Below, in pieces: positions 1-11,599 of a stretch of DNA of 64,000 bases. The translations under genes and the position numbers were made by a program. The stretch spans positions 6,241,229-6,305,228 of the forward strand of contig JAMXBB010000010.1 in assembly GCA_024138015.1 (NCBI GenBank). The letters are read 5' to 3'. Within the stretch, counting starts at the first letter, position 1; each line of letters begins with the position of its first letter. The DNA is from Lumnitzera littorea. Taxonomy: Eukaryota; Streptophyta; Magnoliopsida; Myrtales; Combretaceae. The notes under the pieces were generated by a model that worked only from the letters and a program-made list of their open reading frames with translations, made no database searches and was not told the DNA's origin.

Positions 1-291
1 TAAACTTGAAAACTCCTACTTCTGATCATTTGCGAGATTACCCCTAATTTTCAAGTTTCATAGATTTTCTTCTATCCCCAAATTAATCATAACTATCGAT
101 TCATCAATTATCACTTTGCTTTGTTCAAATCGATGCCAACTCTCTTGTATTTCACTTGGGGTCTTAATATCATCTCCGACGTTTGACTTAGCAAAGTCGA
201 AGGTGATATTGGTACTTTCATTGTTTATAGGCGCGAGATATCCATTATGTTCATTATTTTTATCGGATTTAAAGAGTAAAGGAAAAGGCAA
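1..291 (-). pseudogene. Possible decayed Ty3/gypsy pol fragment (linker before reverse transcriptase)
   Basis: On the minus strand an open frame ends in a stretch reading IDESIVMINLGIEENL, and after a stop the same frame goes on toward the window edge with residues like NLKIRGNLANDQ. Plant gypsy polyproteins often carry a '(E/V)INLGTEE' segment followed by a short KI-containing stretch just upstream of the reverse transcriptase, so this may be a remnant of that linker. No catalytic motif is in the window and a stop interrupts the frame. The call rests on one short motif and the element would continue to the left of position 1. Confidence 0.33.
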
Positions 292-756
292 AAGGATAAC
301 AAGTAAATAACAAAGAAGAATTAAAAGAAAGAAAGGAACTAACTTTATTGAATGAATTCAAATTGTCTGAAAGAAAAGGACTAACTAATCGGACTAATTA
401 TGAAATTGAATGCTCCTAATTGATCTAATATTGCTTTTCTAAAGAGACCTATTAACAAGAATGGAAAACCAATTGCATAAGGAAACTGGGATGCTAATAT
501 CTTTCTCCTCGTCTGGACTGATGCTGCATTGTTAAGCCAAAGCCTTAGATAAACTAGCTACTTCGGATTCTTAAATACAAGCCGGTACAAGGAATTTTGA
601 TAGATGTCTGGAAAATTCATATGAGCATAGTACAGGTGATCTCCTCTCTTTCCTCTGGGTTTAGCCTTCATTTCTTGGATTTCTTCTTCAATAGCTCATA
701 TACGAGCCTGAGCATTCCAAACGACAATTCTTTTGGTTAAACGCATATCATCCTTA

Positions 757-805
757 TTGGACATAAAGCCCAGTATTTATTTTTAAGCCTGCTACGGATT
801 CTTTA
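757..805 (+). repeat. Short dispersed repeat, copy 1 (partner at 3,497)
   Basis: A segment of about 49 bases containing CAGTATTTATTTTTAAGCC matches the segment at 3,497-3,545 with only a few differences, in the same orientation. Each copy begins with TTGGAC and a run of adenines and then AAGCC or AAAGCC. Origin unknown; probably both are pieces of one transposable element family. Confidence 0.6.
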
Positions 806-3496
806 TTATTAATTAAACTGAATATTCTTCAAAATCACAGTAGATTAACAAAAAAAGATGCTATAAATGAAGCATACACCAAAATATGTTTGTTAAGGAG
901 ACAAGTGTGCTCTTGCATAGTACAAACAATTAGGGATCCCTTGGTAACATATGTTTGTTACATGTTCACAATCATTATGTTATCACTTAATGTTAGAGTT
1001 TGCTAAGTGATTGTGGGATTAGTCTCATGAACATTAGAAGTTTCCTCTCATCTATTAATATGTGAAATTGTTGATTGCAAATGATCTCTCCCTATGAAGA
1101 ACAACAACATAGGTGGGGTTGTTGTTGATGATTGATCACGTACTATGTGTGTCATGGTCGATCTTAGAGATCACTTAATCCAATGACATGTGCATGGATG
1201 TAATGGAGAGATGTGTGGGAAGAAGAATAAGTAAACTCGATCACTTGTGTACACATGTAATAGAAGATGAAGCCTTGCATTTTTTAATGTTGTTGATTCA
1301 TCCTTTACTAAGTAGCTTATTTTATCTTTCTGAAGTAACTTTAGCAAAGCTTCCATGCTTGTCTTAAGCTACATAATGATCAAAATGCCCTAAATGAGAG
1401 GAGGTGCCTCTTATTTATAAATTTTAGGAGCGAGTCCTAACCATTGGATTACTCTAAGATGGATGCTTAAGATTCGGCATTGCCAACAACCATTAGATGG
1501 ATTTAACTAATCTAGTGGTTAAGATTCACTCATTCTCTTCATAAGGACCATAAGCTTAGGTCATCATCTCTATATAGGTTCAATGACTTATAATAAAAGA
1601 ATATAAGCTCACTAATAAGAAAACGAGCCTATAGCTCTTATTTAAGTCTTGATAGCTCCTTTTAAGGTTGAACGAAGTCCAAATGGGCTTAGAAAGATCT
1701 CTTTCGAGCTTACTTTTCATGCACAAGTTAATTGAGTAAGATTAGAGTAGAATAACCAATTCAACAGTTTTTATTCAAAGCCTTCCAAGTCATGTTTTCC
1801 TAAAATATCCCTATTTTAACCCAATTTCTTAAGCTCTATTACTAGCTCATTAAAACAGTCCATGATATTAAATTGGTTTAAAAGCCTAATTACCAAAATG
1901 AACTTCTATAACGTAAAATTTGTAACTTAAAATTTTACAAATTATGATAATAAAATCTTACTTTTAATTTTATAATTATTTTACATTTTTTAGTCCATTA
2001 TATTCCTAACACTTTTATTGGAGTTTCAAAATAAAATTTTTACACCTATATCCTCCACTAATATATTATTAGATTAGAGGTATAAGTAGTATTTGAAAGG
2101 ACAAGATACTAAAAGGTTGTTACATAAGCCTACTTAAGTTTAAATAATATATATAGATATGAATGTATGTGTGTGTATAATTTTAAAAGCTTCAAAGCAA
2201 TAAGTCACACTTTAGAGTTGTTTTTGCATGATTTCATTGCCTAATTAAATTTATTTTTCTTCCCAACACATATTTTTAAAAGCTATTGAGAAGTAATATC
2301 ATTTGGAATTTTTTATTATTGGTCGCATTCAAGTAAAGTGGCAATAACCCATGTCCTATTGACCAATTATTTATAGTGAATATTTGTAATTTTTTTCTAT
2401 ACTTTTGGAATGTTGGATTATTGTTTTAATAATATCTTTGTTGATAGAATATGAATTTTTTTTTTTAAAAAGTACCAATAATAGCTATTGATTGGATCCT
2501 AATTGGCATCCAAATGAAGCATATTTTGATGGGTTTTATATAAAAGCTAGATCTGTAATATCTTGTTAGGCATCTCAAAACCCCTCTCAAACCTTAGAGG
2601 TTTTCTACCACATGCTGGAAACTCGACCACTAAGTTATTGGAAAATTTGCACCTTACTTGATTAATTAATATAATTTTATTGAAATATTTTAGAATTCAT
2701 ATTTTAACATTTCTTAAATCAAGCAAAAAGGAAACATAACTATTGAAACTTATAAAATAAATAATTTTATAAGCTTAAAATATTATTAATTTTATAAATA
2801 ATTTATAATGAAAATAAATGATAAATTTGGTAATTATGTTTGGATTACCCATTTGTAAATGTGAAATAAAATAATTAATAATATGTAGGACTTTATGGTT
2901 GCAAGTTCCCCCAGCTTGTTTCCTGAGGTCTTAATAACAAATTACAATTCTTCATGAGGCAATAATAACAGTTCATGAGGGAAGATTGACTATTCTATTA
3001 TATTTAATAAAATCAACTAATCATGTTGGTCCGACTCATTTTTCAATGAGCTTTGCCTAAACAAGAAGAAAAAAAGAAAAAGGCCTTTTCAATTTAAATA
3101 AAGGGTAATAATAAAGTTTGTTCATTTTACTAAATGTTTCATAAATTTTTCACAATTCATATGACAAACATTATTCTCATCTTCTCCGGAATATAGAAAC
3201 GATGGAAAAAAAAAAAAAAGAGAAAAAGTAAACTTCCTCTTTTATTAACTTCTTATGTTATATGATGACTCTTTCCTGGTATTATATAATATGATATGAA
3301 TTCGATTATAAAAGGTATAATTGCGGGCGATTTACTGTCAAAGTTTAATTTCATTTTCCCAATGCTTAATCCAAATATTAAACGGTAAACACAATATGAT
3401 AAAGAATTGCTGCTTCTTTCCTAATCTCGAGTAATTTCTACTCCATGCCATATTTTTCCATTGAACCTGACTCCCGACCTCGACACTTAATTGTGG

Positions 3497-3545
3497 TTGG
3501 ACTTAAAAGCCCAGTATTTATTTTTAAGCCCGCTACAGATTATTC
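3497..3545 (+). repeat. Short dispersed repeat, copy 2 (partner at 757)
   Basis: Second copy of the short repeat described at 757, again centred on CAGTATTTATTTTTAAGCC and followed by a GCTAC(A/G)GATT motif. It lies in a slightly GC-richer patch with a 61-codon plus-strand open frame (3,445-3,630) that I do not recognise as a protein. Confidence 0.6.
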
Positions 3546-4448
3546 AAAAGCCGTTTCTAACTTTGGGCCAACCGAGCACACTAGATGTAGGAACAAGATA
3601 AAGCCTTCCTCATCTTGTTCATTACTTTGATACCGGTGTTAGATGGGATAGAATTTTGTTAAATTAATTTTCTTTCCTTTTTAGTTTTTTAAGGAAATTG
3701 CAAATAATACCTAAAGTTTGACTTAGGTATATATTCATCCCTTAAATCTTTAAATATTACAAATCACTCTTTTATAAATTAATAGTATAAATGATATTTC
3801 CATTTTTAATTAAAAAAAATCATTTTACGATGGTTAAAATTTAAGAACTCTTAAAGTATAATTTAATAAGTTTAAATAGTGTTTCCACAGGGAGAGTAAA
3901 GCTTAAAGGGTTTATTTACAATTCACAAGGCTATTTAGCAATTTATCAAAGCTTAAAAGAGACAATTAATAACATTTGAAAATTTAGAGATTAAATCCAT
4001 ACCAAAATTTAGAGGTTATTTATATTTTCCCCTTAGTTTTTTATTGATTCCTTTTATTAGTGAAAACTTAGTGAACACAAAAGGATGGTGATATAAAACC
4101 TAATTTCATCTCAATCACTAATGAAGAGTGATCAAATTACAAGGAATAGAGGCATATAGAAGTCATATTGTTTTTATTCATCACATAACATTATTTTTCT
4201 CAAAATTATTGATTTACATAGTATGAAGTAATGAGCCTTACAAGACATTTTGAAACGCACATCAAGAGAAAAGAAAAAAAAAAAAAAAAGAGAGAAAAAC
4301 AAAGCATGCAACTGCAAAATCTCAGGACAAATACACATTTACTTTCAACTGAAAACTCAAAATCACACTGCTCCAAGCATTCAAACAGCTTCAGAATTTC
4401 TTCAAGCAGTGGAAATGACATCAAAAGATCATGTATCTAAAATAGCTA

Positions 4449-6299
4449 CTACTCGTATGTGCATGAATTCTTCTTGAACTTGATAGGTTTGTTACTAGTG
4501 GTGTCGATCGTCACGGGGCAACTTACTCGCTTCCGGTGCCTTGTCCGCACCAATTTTCCCACCACATCTCCGCGCGATCGGATCTCAAACTGCAATGTAA
4601 ATGGAACTTGGCCTCCGGCTTGTGAAAGTGTCAATGTTGAGCCAGCGCCATATAGAGGAACCTTCTCACCCTCTAAGTTTACTACTACATGCCGATTACT
4701 CTTTCTCGGTTGATAGTATTTCTTAAGCTGCATTTAGTCATGATGAGGATTCAATGAGTTGGTGTGGATCAAATGACACAAATTTCCTTAAGTGCATTCG
4801 TTAAATTTTTCCAGGTTTCTCTTTAGATATAATATGAAGGGTAAGTATGTTCGGTTTTTCCTCCAAACCTAATTAAACCATAAAATTATGATTCGATTTT
4901 TTATAGTTTTGAATCAAACCTTATGGTTTAGATTAGAAATTTTCTCAAACAAGAAAATTTTGATTTAACAAATCGAACCATATTTTAGAATCTAAAAAAT
5001 ATATATATATATATATACATAACATGTAATCTCATGTGAATATTATTAAATTATTTAATAATAATAAATGGTGATATTATATTAAAGATTGATAAAATCA
5101 ATATTGATTGTACTAAAAATTTTCAAATGCCTAATAGTAGCTAATTTTATTTATAAAAGTGAAATATAATATAAATTTTGGATCAACCTATATATATAAT
5201 TTATAAATTATGATAATAAAACTTCAATACATATATATTTTAATAAATATAAACTAAAAAATCTTTTAAATACTATATTATAACAAAAAAAAACTGCTTT
5301 AATTGTAAGTAAAATATTACTATATTTTTTTATAAAATGGTTTGGTTCAATTTTATGAATTGACTTAGTTTATCCTTTCAAATCAAACCATAATTTAGTG
5401 AATTAGTTCGATTTGAATTTTTTAAAACCAAATTGTAATAAAAAACCATATTTAATTCGGTTTATAGATTGATTTAGTTTGGTCGGTTTTTTGAATGCTA
5501 ATATTCAAACCTTCTTTTAAGTGCCCTCAATTTTGCAGGCATTCAAGAGAAATAAATCAAAAGAGATAGTCCTGACCTGGCCGGTTGCAACGGTGATCTC
5601 CGAATAGACGATGTTGATAGGCGTAGAGCTCACATGGATGCCGAAAATAGTAGCCGGATTGTAAACATTCATCCTCAAGGATCCGTTCAATGTCAACATC
5701 TTGGTGACGACGCCTGAGAAATCCGAACCCTCCCCGACGTAGAAGTTATTTACTGTCAAGCTCTGTAAGGATGATTAAGCTTTAATTAGGAATCACATGT
5801 AGATAATCGGAAGGAAAAAGAAAGAGGGCATTACCTTGACAGTAACCTCTGCTTTGAAAGGTCTACTTGCTCCCCATATAATCAAACAGAAAACCGTAAA
5901 CAGAAGCACAAAACTAGCAAGAGCGATCAGAGCCTGAAACCGCCTCATAAAAACCTTATCCTCGTATTCATCGTAAGACCCTTCTTCCATGATCACGTTA
6001 CACTCAGGCCAACCCTTATCGTTCATTCTCTTCCTCCCGTTCTTCCTGCCGGAAGACGACCTGAAAATCCCAGAAAACCTACTCCCTGAAGAATTCCTTG
6101 AATGCCGTCCGAAAGACGGGTGTGATGGAGACTCCATTGGACTGTGGGAGATCGGTGTGGCTTGCATCGATGAAGATTTGTCTCCATCATGTGAGTCTCT
6201 TGAAGGACTTTGTACGTAGTACATTGGCCGTTTCGGGGACCTCGATGGGGACGATCCGGCTAAACTGGTGATATCGGATTCTGATTTCGCCGAAAGCAT
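4449..6299 (-). CDS. LEA_2 family membrane protein, Companion-of-Cellulose-synthase (CC) type
   Basis: Three exons on the minus strand encode 309 residues: exon 1 5,835-6,299, exon 2 5,577-5,762, exon 3 4,449-4,727, ending in TAG. All junctions are GT-AG and fall between codons (donors AAG|GTAATG and CAG|GTCAGG; acceptors ACAG|AGC and GCAG|CTT). The start is the ATG at 6,299, giving MLSAKSESD, which resembles the usual family start MLHAKTDSE. Residues 1-120 are a Ser/Pro/Arg-rich, presumably cytosolic tail with the signature YYVQSPSRDS (27-36). Residues 121-143 form one membrane segment (FQALIALASFVLLFTVFCLI and onward). The rest is a LEA_2-like extracytoplasmic domain ending in KKNSCTYE. Arabidopsis CC1 and CC2 have this layout; they join cellulose synthase complexes and bind microtubules through the N-terminal tail. 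Membership of the LEA_2/CC group is firm; a role in cellulose synthesis here is inferred. Intron 2 (4,728-5,576) holds a MITE-like insertion. Confidence 0.93.
4838..5510. mobile_element. MITE-like insertion inside intron 2 of the CC-type gene
   Basis: Most of the intron is a palindromic AT-rich segment dense in AAACC/GGTTT motifs. It opens with GGGTAAGTATGTTCGG and closes with GGTCGGTTTTTTGAATGCTA, which resembles the hAT-like plant MITE type whose ends read AGGGGTGAGCATTCGG. A similar block lies at 16,748-17,599. I could not confirm an 8-bp target duplication, so exact ends are uncertain. The exons are not disturbed. Confidence 0.45.
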
Positions 6300-7549
6300 C
6301 TTTCTCAATGGAAGTTTCAGAAATGGGTTCTCTGTAAACTTAGAATTTCAGTAAAATCTGTAGAAAAACGTCCAAATTTGTGTTTACATCGATACAGAAA
6401 ATTTAAGAAAATGAGAATTTCTTATCTACAATACATGATATTGTGCTTAATCCCATGACATCAGTCAAATTAAGAAAGTTACACACTCCTTGTTCTGTAA
6501 ATATTCATATCTAGACAAGATACTAAATTTAGATAACAACAGAACTTAGCTAAAAATTTACATGTCACGAATCGGATTCGACCCAATATCAAACTACTTT
6601 CGAGGAAATATTCCTATCATGTAAAAGCTCATAAACTCAGCCAAAATTTTGCAGTTTCATGGAAATTTCCGGCACCCATACAAACAGATATCAAAACGAT
6701 TATACCATAAAATCCCCAAAACCAATCAAATGAAAAAACTTACGAAATTCTTCTTGTCATGTGTACAGATGACGACAAAAGTAATAATTTAGTTTATATA
6801 TATATATATATATATTAAGAAATAAAAGAGTTTATTTAAAAATAAAAATGTACCTTTAAATCAATAGTTGATTAAGTTGGAGAAAAGTACATAATTCTTT
6901 TAATAATGCCACCAAAAGAAATCATTGTGAAATATTATGTATATGCATATATACACATATATACATACATACTTTCACGCATATGTAAATAACATTTAGA
7001 TGGCATTTTCTGGCACACGTAGAAACATGGTCCCAAAAAAAAACAAAAATATATACCTTCGAATAAAAACAGCAAACCAATGAATAAATTCATATAATTC
7101 TTCTGATAATATCTTAAAAGGCCCTAAAATGAAAAAAAAAAAAATTATAGTGAAATTATAATATTCACAAAAATTGCAGCAACACCCCGAATTATTTCAA
7201 AAAAAGAAAAAAAAAAAAAGGAAATCTTAGACCGATAAAAAATAAGTTGCATGGCAATTATAGTATTGTACGTGTAATTTTTCGTAATTAGAGTAGGATA
7301 TTAATTAAAATTATGTATATATGACTAAAAAAGATATTAATACCTTCACAGTGTATAGAAACGTTGAAATCTTCTTAATACTCAGCCTGCGAAAACTCCA
7401 AAAATTCCTCGAACTGAACACTATAAACAAGGACAAACGAAGTAACGTTAATTATGGAAATGAAAACATGTGTGCATGTCACAAAACCCAATTATTCATC
7501 CCTCTTTCTTTCTCTCGAAATATGTGAACGCTATTAACACGTCGCGGGG
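6300..7549 (-). other. Upstream region of the CC-type gene, possible 5' leader with intron
   Basis: Between the ATG at 6,299 and the promoter-like segment near 7.6-7.7 kb there is no other gene. The stretch is AT-rich with AT microsatellites (about 6,795-6,814) and poly(A) tracts. If transcription starts near 7,675, this interval would be a 5' leader, probably with an intron; I could not fix a splice pair. Confidence 0.35.
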
Positions 7550-7614
7550 ATAGATTTTTCTCCTTCCCTATTATGTCTCTGCATGAAACCAAGTGAAGTG
7601 AAGCGGAGTGAAGT

Positions 7615-7656
<42 letters not shown>

Positions 7657-7712
7657 GTGTTTTTCCAAACGGACGCTCTCACTTCATGTTTCAATGGTTT
7701 TGGTATATAGGA
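7550..7712 (-). promoter_or_regulatory. Likely core promoter and CT-rich leader of the CC-type gene
   Basis: On the minus strand a TATATACC element (about 7,702-7,709) is followed about 30 bases downstream by a segment with a long CT repeat (complement of the GA tract at 7,617-7,653), a common make-up for plant 5' leaders. The segment is also GC-richer than its surroundings. Assignment to the gene at 6,299 is an inference from orientation and distance. Confidence 0.33.
7617..7653. repeat. (GA)n microsatellite
   Basis: About 18 consecutive AG/GA dinucleotides. In minus-strand sense it is a CT tract in the presumed leader of the CC-type gene. The open frame read through it as a Leu/Ser repeat is an artefact. 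Confidence 0.95.
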
Positions 7713-10438
7713 CCAGTGGCAGTGACGGTTAATTTTAACACTTAAAGAGTTTCAGGTTCGGATAACATAATTATAACATAGGCCATCCAGCCCTTTTTTT
7801 CCGAACCTGAGGTTCGGGCAAATAAGTGTCGGCAGCTCGTTTTGTGTATTTGCTTATTGGTGATCTTAATGGCTTTTTGCCTATGTGTTGGTTTGGAAAA
7901 TGACAAGCGCTAGAATAGGGATAATTTAATTGAGAAAAGTAGAATAGGGGTCTCCCATTAATAAGAAATTTCCGGTATTAATATGTTATTTAAATTAATT
8001 AATAATTTATAAGTACTAATAAAATCTTATTGTATAATAATATTTATAACATATGAATGATAAATTTTTAAACTATTTACTAGCATTATCATGTTTCGAA
8101 ATACCATATGTACTTATCATCACATATACACGACATGGATTAATTTCAATGGGTACTCGAATGTTTTCGTTAGAGTAAAAATGAAAATCTTGCGTATTTA
8201 CTATATTTTTATATGTATATTATTAAAAGATAAGTAAGAATACAAAAGAATAATAGGTTTCTCAATATATATATATATATTTATCAATTGCATATATCAT
8301 GTTATAACTCTTAGGGAGGATGAAACAAACTTGATCCATTGATCCATGTTCATGCTTTCAGGCTATAACGGTCTTAGCAAAATATTTCTCAAATTTAACA
8401 TCTAATTAAATCCCTCTAAAAACCCTCATTAACATTTTTTTGTATTATATTACTGTATAATATGTTTTTTATGTGTAATTTTATTGTCTTTCCGAGAAAT
8501 GTGTAATTTGTGTATAAGTTGTTCTTTCATCGAAATTGAAATTGATTATTATGCATCGTCTGGCTCCTATTTGTTTTTATCTATTTGTCATATGTATAAT
8601 ATTGTATATACTTCGTTTTTGCATCTAATTTGAAATTGATTTTAAGAGAGATGCAATTTGAAGAAATGCTAACATACAAAAGGAAAAGGAAAAAACAGTA
8701 GAAATGAAATTAAACGGAAAATATTATTCTTTATTCATTTAAGGAATAAAAAAACCTAATTCGTATAAATTGTAATATAGGTTAATTCACAATTATTTAA
8801 GTAAATACGTGCCATCATCACATATGATATGAGCATATTCATTATAGTTCACACTTTACAGTGAATAAAAGCTTAAATTGCAACATTTGGAAATGTCAGG
8901 ATCCTATTTGGAATTTGGATTACATCTCGTAAAACACGATAAAATGGAAATTAATAAATAAAGAATTCATTGTGAAAACTTCAATAAATAAATGAACTGG
9001 GATAAGAACTGCAAGCAAAAATAGTGCTAACATCAATAGTATGATAATTTGCTCACAATCACTGATAACTAATTTCCTCAAATGAGTCTCAGCAAGATCT
9101 TCTATATATTACCTTTACAATCTCTAATACATGAAAGAAGAAACAATTTAAACACTAAAAAACTAAAAAATAGAAATGTCCAAAATCTTGTGTATACTCC
9201 AGCCAACCTACGACATGGCTCAAGCAAATGAGCCAACCACCGAATTAATAGCACCATCCAAGCAGTCGATCGACCTATATACGATCAACTGGCTTTCATG
9301 CTCTATCCTATGAACTTCAGCTTCACTCTTTGTCCATTGTATTTTTCCAAATGCATTTTTAAACTTTAATACCGTGTAAATTCAAGATACAAAGTCAGCA
9401 ACAAATGTAAATTATCACACACGAAATAAAAGTTGAAAATTGTTTCCTTTTCTTTCCATTGAGAGAGCGGTAGGATTTCCGACCAAACACAACAATAATA
9501 TAGTGTAGTGCTTTCTTGTTGCAATTCTCTTGATGCGATTTTGACTTAGTACCTAAACATGATTCCTTTAAGATTTGTCCTATTAAGGTTTATATTATTC
9601 CAGCTGCATTATTGGCCACTCATACTCACATCTTTTCGCATATCTCTAAAAGCAAAGACAATGATTTCGTTACTTTTAAATCATTCAGGTAGATGTTATT
9701 TTTTTTTTTTTAAAAAAAAAATTAGATGGTTGCTGAATGTTAGAATAATAATAATAATCTTATCCTCAAGTTAGATGATGGAAGAGATAAGTTTATTCTT
9801 GTTAAGCGTGGGAGGTATTTTATTTTCATTTTCTTTCTTTGGGATTACAGAAAATTTTGCAGGCAAAGAAAAAAAAAAAAAAAAAAAAAAAAAAAGCTCG
9901 ACTTTATGATAGATCATTAACTCAACCACGTTAATTTTCTTGATAGAGTTCAGAAAGAGATTGTTCGGTTTAATTTTTTTATTGGCATGGTTGGATCATA
10001 AGTAGCCGGAAACTTATGGGATATGATTGAAAATATCTGTCGGCGGTCGAAATATATAGAGGAATTCTTTTTGTTTTTTATTTTTATTTTTTAAATTTTG
10101 ATAGCAATCATTTTGTGCTTTGATTTCTTACTTCTATTTTATTTACAGTCCGTTCGCTCGAAAATGATAGAGAGGAAATAAAATATTTCTTTTATAAATA
10201 ATATATATTCCCTTATTAACTTGAAACTAATTAGCCGTAGAATGACTAGTTTTCGAGCCTTTTGTATTCCCTCTTCACAATATATAATTACTAATTTTTG
10301 GCAAAGATAAATGAGAGAAAAAATTTGAGTTTTCAAAAATTATAATTACCTTCCCCTGTTTAAATACTTATCAATTATTTATTCTTTTATTTAAATAAGA
10401 ATATATCATTAATATCTCATCTAATTAATAAAACTCAA
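7713..10438. other. Intergenic region, no gene seen
   Basis: AT-rich sequence with poly(A) runs (notably about 9,869-9,895) and AT dinucleotide tracts. No open frame has recognisable protein motifs, and I found no convincing repeat ends. Confidence 0.6.
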
Positions 10439-11166
10439 AAACTTGAGCAAAGTTTGGAACCGGCGTTAAATCGCTGGTTCACGAGTTGATAATACGATAA
10501 ATTGTAATCGGTCCATAAGCTGGCAGTTTCGAGCCAATTCATTAGGCTCAACGGTTCAAGGATTGGTTTGAGGTTCTTGAACTATTTTTTTTTTAATATT
10601 TAAGTTTTTAATATATAATAATTTCTAATAATATGATCTCTTTTCTTTTCTTTTTTTAAATATATTAATTCATTAATAATTTATAATTTTTTTTATTAAT
10701 TTCTGATTTAATGCGATTCTGACTTTATTATTTTTTTCCTCAAATTTTATTTTATTTTTCTCATATTTCAGTTCTTAACATTTGATAAGTTTTATAAAAA
10801 ATGACTTATATTAACTAAAAATGAATTTTTTTATCTATTCTTAATACTTAATTAATTTATGATTAATTATCTATTATTAGTTTGATAATATTATTATTAA
10901 AAAAAAATTGTTATTTACTATCATAAATAAAGTAATTTTGACATACAATAACTTATTAGATATTATCAAATTATTTTTTCCGATTTAATTATATCTCTTT
11001 TTTCTTTCTTTTTGTATTTTTAAAGGGGTTCCCGACGATTTGTGACTCGTTGGTTCGAGTGATTTCACGTTTTTGAACCACTCGAATCCTTAAAGCTCGG
11101 TGGTTCGGCTCACCTACTTTTGGACTAGGTTGGTTCACGATTCGAAACCAGCCTTTGCTCAAGTCT
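10439..11166. mobile_element. hAT-like MITE with ACTTGAGCAAAG terminal inverted repeats
   Basis: The left end reads ACTTGAGCAAAGTTTGG and the right end is the inverse of ACTTGAGCAAAGGCTGG. The element is about 0.73 kb, AT-rich in the middle, with GGTTCAC/GTTCGAG motifs near both ends, and has no coding frame. The near-identical octamers ACTCAAAA (left) and ACTCAAAC (right) flank it, as expected for an 8-bp hAT target duplication. A related element lies at 22,786-23,463. Confidence 0.65.
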
Positions 11167-11316
11167 ACTCAAACGTCATTAGCCATGAAGATATTGTTCA
11201 TTTTGCATTCTTAGTATCAATTTGTAAAATCATACACATGTGCTTACAAGTGGCTTCAAACAACTAGAAATCTAGTATGAAGGACATTTTCTAGCCATTT
11301 TAGTCATACGGGAATC

Positions 11317-11439
11317 CTAAGCTATCGTTTTTTTTTTCGATAATTACAAAAGGAAAGGGAGGATTTGAACCTGATATATCCTATTGAAATACCAATATTT
11401 ATACCACTAAATTAGAAGGCTATTGGCTAAGCTATCGTT
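11317..11439 (-). mobile_element. tRNA-derived SINE with 13-bp target-site duplication
   Basis: The body (11,330-11,426) lies on the minus strand. Its head has an A-box-like TTTAGTGGTATAA and a B box GGTTCAAATCC (11,361-11,371), the internal RNA polymerase III promoter of tRNA genes. It ends in a short A-rich tail, seen as a T run on the plus strand at 11,330-11,337. The 13-mer CTAAGCTATCGTT occurs directly on both sides (11,317-11,329 and 11,427-11,439), a clear target-site duplication from LINE-type retroposition. It encodes no protein. It is short for a SINE, so it may be 5'-truncated or a minimal family. Confidence 0.75.
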
Positions 11440-11517
11440 ATCCTAAGCCAGATAAAATGTAATCCAAGGTTTTATTATCTCATTTTCACCTAATTGCTAT
11501 TCATATTACAACTACTT

Positions 11518-11592
11518 AAAGGAGAGGATCGAATCTAATCTACGTTATTGCGAATCTAGTATTTATGTCGCTATACTATAAAAGTCTTCATA
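11518..11592 (-). mobile_element. Second tRNA-like SINE fragment
   Basis: On the minus strand a B-box-like GATTCGATCC sits downstream of an A-box-like TAGTATAGCGAC. The spacing is close to that of the SINE at 11,317, and a related copy occurs near 49,384. No clear target duplication was seen. Confidence 0.4.
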
Positions 11593-11599
11593 AGGTTTT

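Larger units (their letters stand above)
292..4448. other. AT-rich intergenic region, no gene seen
   Basis: No open frame here looks like a conserved protein. The stretch holds poly(A) and poly(T) runs, AT dinucleotide tracts, and a short segment shared between about 757 and 3,497 (listed separately). Parts of 520-780 on the minus strand read as broken coding-like sequence and may belong to the same decayed element as the left edge. The 1,080-1,900 segment has the mixed composition of old LTR sequence but I could not define ends. Confidence 0.6.

Noticed and set aside
5989..6219. 76-codon plus-strand open frame
   Set aside because: Antisense to exon 1 of the CC-type gene.
6300..6308. Start of the CC-type protein three codons upstream
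   Set aside because: The codon at 6,306-6,308 is TTG on the minus strand, not ATG; the ATG at 6,299 gives the family-typical start.
7479..7694. 71-codon minus-strand open frame with a long Leu/Ser repeat
   Set aside because: It is the translation of the GA/CT microsatellite in a probable leader; no domain.
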